From: Blastomussa wellsi
Taxonomy: Eukaryota > Cnidaria > Anthozoa > Scleractinia > Plerogyridae
DNA: 64,000 bases
Direction: 5' to 3'
NCBI GenBank assembly: GCA_947652115.1
Contig: OX393564.1
Span: 15,675,798 to 15,739,797 of the forward strand
Shown here: one piece after another, positions 62,201 through 64,000 of the stretch
How the letters are laid out: each line of letters opens with the position of its first letter
Position numbering within the stretch: position 1 is the first letter of the stretch
The notes under the pieces: generated by a model
What the model was told of the DNA's origin: nothing
What the model saw: only the letters and a program-made list of their open reading frames with translations
Database searches by the model: none
Program-made: the position numbers and the translations under genes

Positions 62201-63766
62201 TATCCTGTGAAATCGCGGAATATCGTTTGATACTTAGCCAACGAGGCTGTTGGTCGAGTTGGCTAAAATCAGACGATATTCCGCAAGATTCAGCAGGATA
62301 ACTGTTTTATTCAAAAAAATTGTTACAAGCCGAGAGGGCTTTTCACAGCTTTAAAAAGCTGTGGTTATGCGGTGCTTTGCAAGACTGCCAACGAATCATC
62401 GTAACTTACGTATATCGCACGATATCTACCATGTACAGATGACGGATAACAATCTCTTCATTACCAAATATGGGCAAAGTGTCAATTTGTTGAACAACGC
62501 AGGATATCCTTTTGCACATATGACGGATAACAATACGTATGACCATATATGGAAATCGTGCAAATTATTGGTTGAATAATAACATGGGATATGGAGCGTT
62601 CCTTTACAAGTGTAACGATAACTGCCATTGAGATGCATTGGCTCCGTACTTACGCTGTATTCTCTGAACTATCCATTGTCAGGTAACCATAAAGAAAAAC
62701 TAACAGTCCAATGATTGACGGCATTATTAGCCACGCAGTGTATTGACCTGTTGAGAACAGAGAAAAGCAGGCACATTCACTCAACTCATCTGACGCAAGT
62801 ACCATCAACAAGAAACTAAAAAATCTAATGCGACAACATTTGGGGCCCCATTAGGTAAAAGGTTAAGTCTGTGCTCGAGTCTGGTGGCACATCAGGCTGG
62901 AGCTTATCCCGGTTTCCTTAGCATGAAGTGACAGAGAGTATTTCTACCCCCCTGGATAGGATGCCAGTCCATACGGCGTAGGGTCCCCCCCCCCAGAAGT
63001 AAATCCGCCGGTACCCATTTATTCACCTGGGTAGAGAGAGGCACTGTGAGAGTAAAGTGTCTTGTCTGACAACATATAACAATGTTCTCGGCCAGGATAC
63101 GAACCAACGCACCAACCGCTGGGCTGCCACAGCTGTCGTACGTTGGTGTCAAGTTATAAACCTTATTCCAAAATGGCCGCTGATTTATGCAAATACAAAT
63201 TGGCCCTTGTTGTCTCGTTCACGATAAAATATTCTTTTGATTTTTTAGCTTAAAATCGAGGCAAGAAGGGCTAATTTGAATACCAACAAAAGAATATTAA
63301 GATGGTAGCCATTTTGGAATAAGATGTATTGTTATCCACGATCACGCTTGAACTGAACGGAAGGAATTGGAATTTACTTCAGTACAACACATCTTTTACT
63401 GCCATAGCAGAGGTTTGATCTGTAATACTCACCAAGCCATCCAAAATAGATCCCAATCTTCTCTCCGAAGTACTCTCTGACGTGATCAAGCGGTTGATAT
63501 TTGAGCCATTTCCCCCATCGAGCCCAGTATTCTTTTAACACCTGTTATAGCACAACCAGACGCAAAAGACATTTTTCATCTTTTTAAACCGAGCAGCGTA
63601 CATTAGTTGAAGGGCGCCGTTACAGGAATTAGACATGCCATGTTTTACTGCATACGATGTTTCTGATAAACCTTGCTCTGCTATCCCATACCTGTCTTGG
63701 ATTGAGTTTTATCTCATCTGGCCCGTGTGGAGTTTTATTCCAATCCGAAGGCAGTTCTGCGGGACC
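50008..63766 (-). CDS. ANO7: ANO7-like anoctamin (TMEM16 family), copy B, 5' part outside the window
   Basis: Second anoctamin in the same orientation as copy A. Exons in order: 63692-63766, 63433-63541, 62654-62747, 61183-61291, 59816-59876, 59369-59451, 58798-58935, 57861-58019, 56754-56790, 56554-56665, 54933-54987, 54396-54493, 53765-53889, 52795-53000, 52317-52456, 51515-51605, 50008-50184. They join without a break into 622 residues plus stop, from [11 protein letters not shown] (just before the first membrane helix) to the C-terminus; the N-terminal cytoplasmic exons are not in the window. Most exon lengths equal those of copy A; exceptions are a 94- versus 97-nt exon, the last exon (177 versus 186 nt) and one moved intron. 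Calcium-site residues EYLE and FEIRID are kept, but the helix-6 motif reads IGNVQE, so the usual Asn four residues before Glu is Gly (codon 54419-54421). The tail has [15 protein letters not shown] and ends LELET. ANO7 assignment rests on [21 protein letters not shown] and the tail. It is probably a functional tandem duplicate, since no stop or frameshift is seen. Confidence 0.88.
50247..50525. mobile_element. MITE with about 36-bp inverted ends, next to the copy B last exon
   Basis: GGCCGTTTTCACACTAGAG then ACGAACAAATCGTCTGGA at the left is matched, with one difference, by the inverse of TCCAGACGATTTGTTCGT then CTCCAGTGTGAAAACGGCC. Inside, GACGAACAAATCGTC words repeat in both orientations. 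It lies about 60 bases upstream (in gene sense) of the copy B terminal exon. Confidence 0.85.
51077..51287. mobile_element. MITE with AGGCCATGTTACA ends (copy B intron)
   Basis: AGGCCATGTTACACGAGGCA then CTTGCAACTTGC at the left and GCAAGTTGCAGG then TGCCTCTTGTAACATGGCCT at the right are inverted ends of about 40 bp. Confidence 0.8.
53146..53233 (+). mobile_element. Penelope-like retroelement 3' fragment, copy 3 (copy B intron)
   Basis: GAAGGGCTAACGCTCGAAAC then CTCTTGAATCTCTTCACGG and ATCAACCCAGTTGATAAAAC ends at the shared CCAAATTATA, on the plus strand. The preceding 53060-53145 looks like another repeat joined to it. Confidence 0.75.
54130..54332. mobile_element. MITE with GGTGCGTTT ends (copy B intron)
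   Basis: GGTGCGTTTCTTTAAA, AAGATTGGATTCTTAAATCC and GAAAACGG at the left are mirrored by CCGTTTTCGGATTTAAGAAT, CCAATCTT and AAATAAACGCACC at the right. The loop carries GGCGCTATATAAATTTTAAT and an ATT run that looks like a separate insertion. Confidence 0.75.
56250..56480. mobile_element. G-rich-ended MITE (copy B intron)
   Basis: CATAAGCGTACGGACTCGGG with a long G run and GGGGCTGGGG at the left are mirrored by CCCCAGCCCCACCCCCCGAC then TCGTACGCTCATG at the right. Confidence 0.7.
56896..57412. mobile_element. Candidate MITE related to 971-1216 (copy B intron)
   Basis: The right end CACCGCCTTAAGACACAG is nearly identical to that at 1199-1216. The left end (GCTAAAGGTGGTGGCAAACG) is weaker. 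Inner inverted words include ATACGAGATACAAAACCC with GGGTTTTTGTATCTCGTAT. Confidence 0.5.
58231..58564 (-). mobile_element. Penelope-like retroelement, 5'-truncated, with exact 13-bp target duplication (copy B intron)
   Basis: GGATCTATAAAGA flanks it on both sides (58218-58230 and 58565-58577). On the minus strand it opens with the tail of a protein, [20 protein letters not shown] then FSFN and a stop at 58422-58424, resembling the C-terminus of Penelope-like elements after the GIY-YIG nuclease. A non-coding 3' region follows, ending CCAAATTATA. Three shorter fragments in the window share this 3' end. Confidence 0.85.
60314..61014. mobile_element. Candidate element with AAGTCGACTT-containing ends (copy B intron)
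   Basis: TAGAACGTTTTCGCATAAGT then CGACTT at the left and AAGTCGACTTACGCGAAATC then ATTCTA at the right are inverted ends of about 30 bp, 700 bp apart. No coding content was recognised. Confidence 0.55.
62194..62310. mobile_element. Palindromic MITE, family P, copy 3 (copy B intron)
   Basis: AAATAATTATCCTG then GCGGAATATCGT at the left is answered by ACGATATTCCGC then CAGGATAACTGTTTTAT at the right, with TTAGCCAAC/GTTGGCTAA inside. Same architecture as 13067-13180 but with a diverged core. Confidence 0.65.
62846..63150 (-). mobile_element. tRNA-headed SINE, family S, copy 3 (copy B intron)
   Basis: Reverse orientation. The body words GGCACTGTGAGAGTAAAG, ACTGGCATCC and GAGTATTTCTACC match the other two copies inversely. 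The tRNA-like head (near 63090-63150) is more decayed, with CGAACCAACGC in place of a clean box. Confidence 0.75.
63161..63323. mobile_element. MITE with CTTATTCCAAAATGGC ends (copy B intron)
   Basis: CCTTATTCCAAAATGGC at the left and GCCATTTTGGAATAAG at the right are inverted ends. Inward, AAATTGGCCCTTGTTG is partly mirrored by AGAAGGGCTAATTTG. It abuts the SINE at 62846-63150. Confidence 0.75.
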
Positions 63767-64000
63767 CTAAAGTTGATAAATAGTGAGCTGTTATGCGAAT
63801 CATTGAAATGACGATGGCGAAGTCAAGTAAGTTAGGATCAGGATAGGAAGCTACAACCAGTTTTAAAATTGCTGCCGTCATTCCTGCAAAATGCCTTTTC
63901 CTTCAAAAAGAAACAAATAATTTTGATCTTTACCTCCTCACCCCTTGCGAAGTCTTACCTGAACCAGTTGAGTGCAATTACCACAGCCCGACACCATTAA

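Noticed and set aside
63955..64000. Possible further 5' exon of copy B at the window edge (GTAAG donor after CTGGTTCAG)
   Set aside because: The translated sequence does not resemble the [11 protein letters not shown] segment expected there from copy A, so the upstream exon is probably outside the window.

Overview
The window is animal nuclear DNA, AT-rich and intron-dense, with GT-AG introns. It holds one complete-looking and two partial multi-exon genes in a dense background of short transposable elements. The repeat style (many hairpin MITEs, tRNA-headed SINEs, Penelope-like and LINE 3' ends) and the protein sequences suggest a cnidarian, most likely a stony coral or a relative. That placement is an inference from sequence style; nothing in the window names a species.

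Layout. Positions 1-5533 hold short tandem repeats, a MITE-like hairpin and a composite 75/77-bp minisatellite array (about 30 units) interrupted by a 5'-truncated LINE. Positions 5534-15227 (+) carry REV1, the Y-family translesion polymerase and deoxycytidyl transferase, in 13 recognisable exons. BRCT, polymerase core, two ubiquitin-binding motifs and the C-terminal interaction domain are all present; only the extreme N-terminus was not found. Positions 17569-41209 (-) carry an ANO7-like anoctamin (TMEM16 family) of 25 exons, 840 codons open from end to end, with a possible extra in-frame first exon near 48.45 kb. Positions 50008-63766 (-) carry the last 17 exons of a second ANO7-like gene in the same orientation, whose 5' end lies beyond the window. 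The two anoctamin genes share almost every exon length and phase, so they are a head-to-tail tandem duplicate. REV1 and the first anoctamin gene are convergent. There is no operon-like logic and no sign that REV1 and the anoctamins work together.

The most informative points are these. (1) The second anoctamin has Gly where the family has the Asn ligand of the calcium site. (2) The two paralogues differ in intron position in one place. (3) A set of Penelope-like retroelement fragments share one 3' end, two of them with target-site duplications. (4) Several MITE families are resolved here to exact target duplications (9-bp, 8-bp and TTAA types). All exon boundaries were read by eye from splice signals, reading phase and family similarity; no alignment or transcript data were available.
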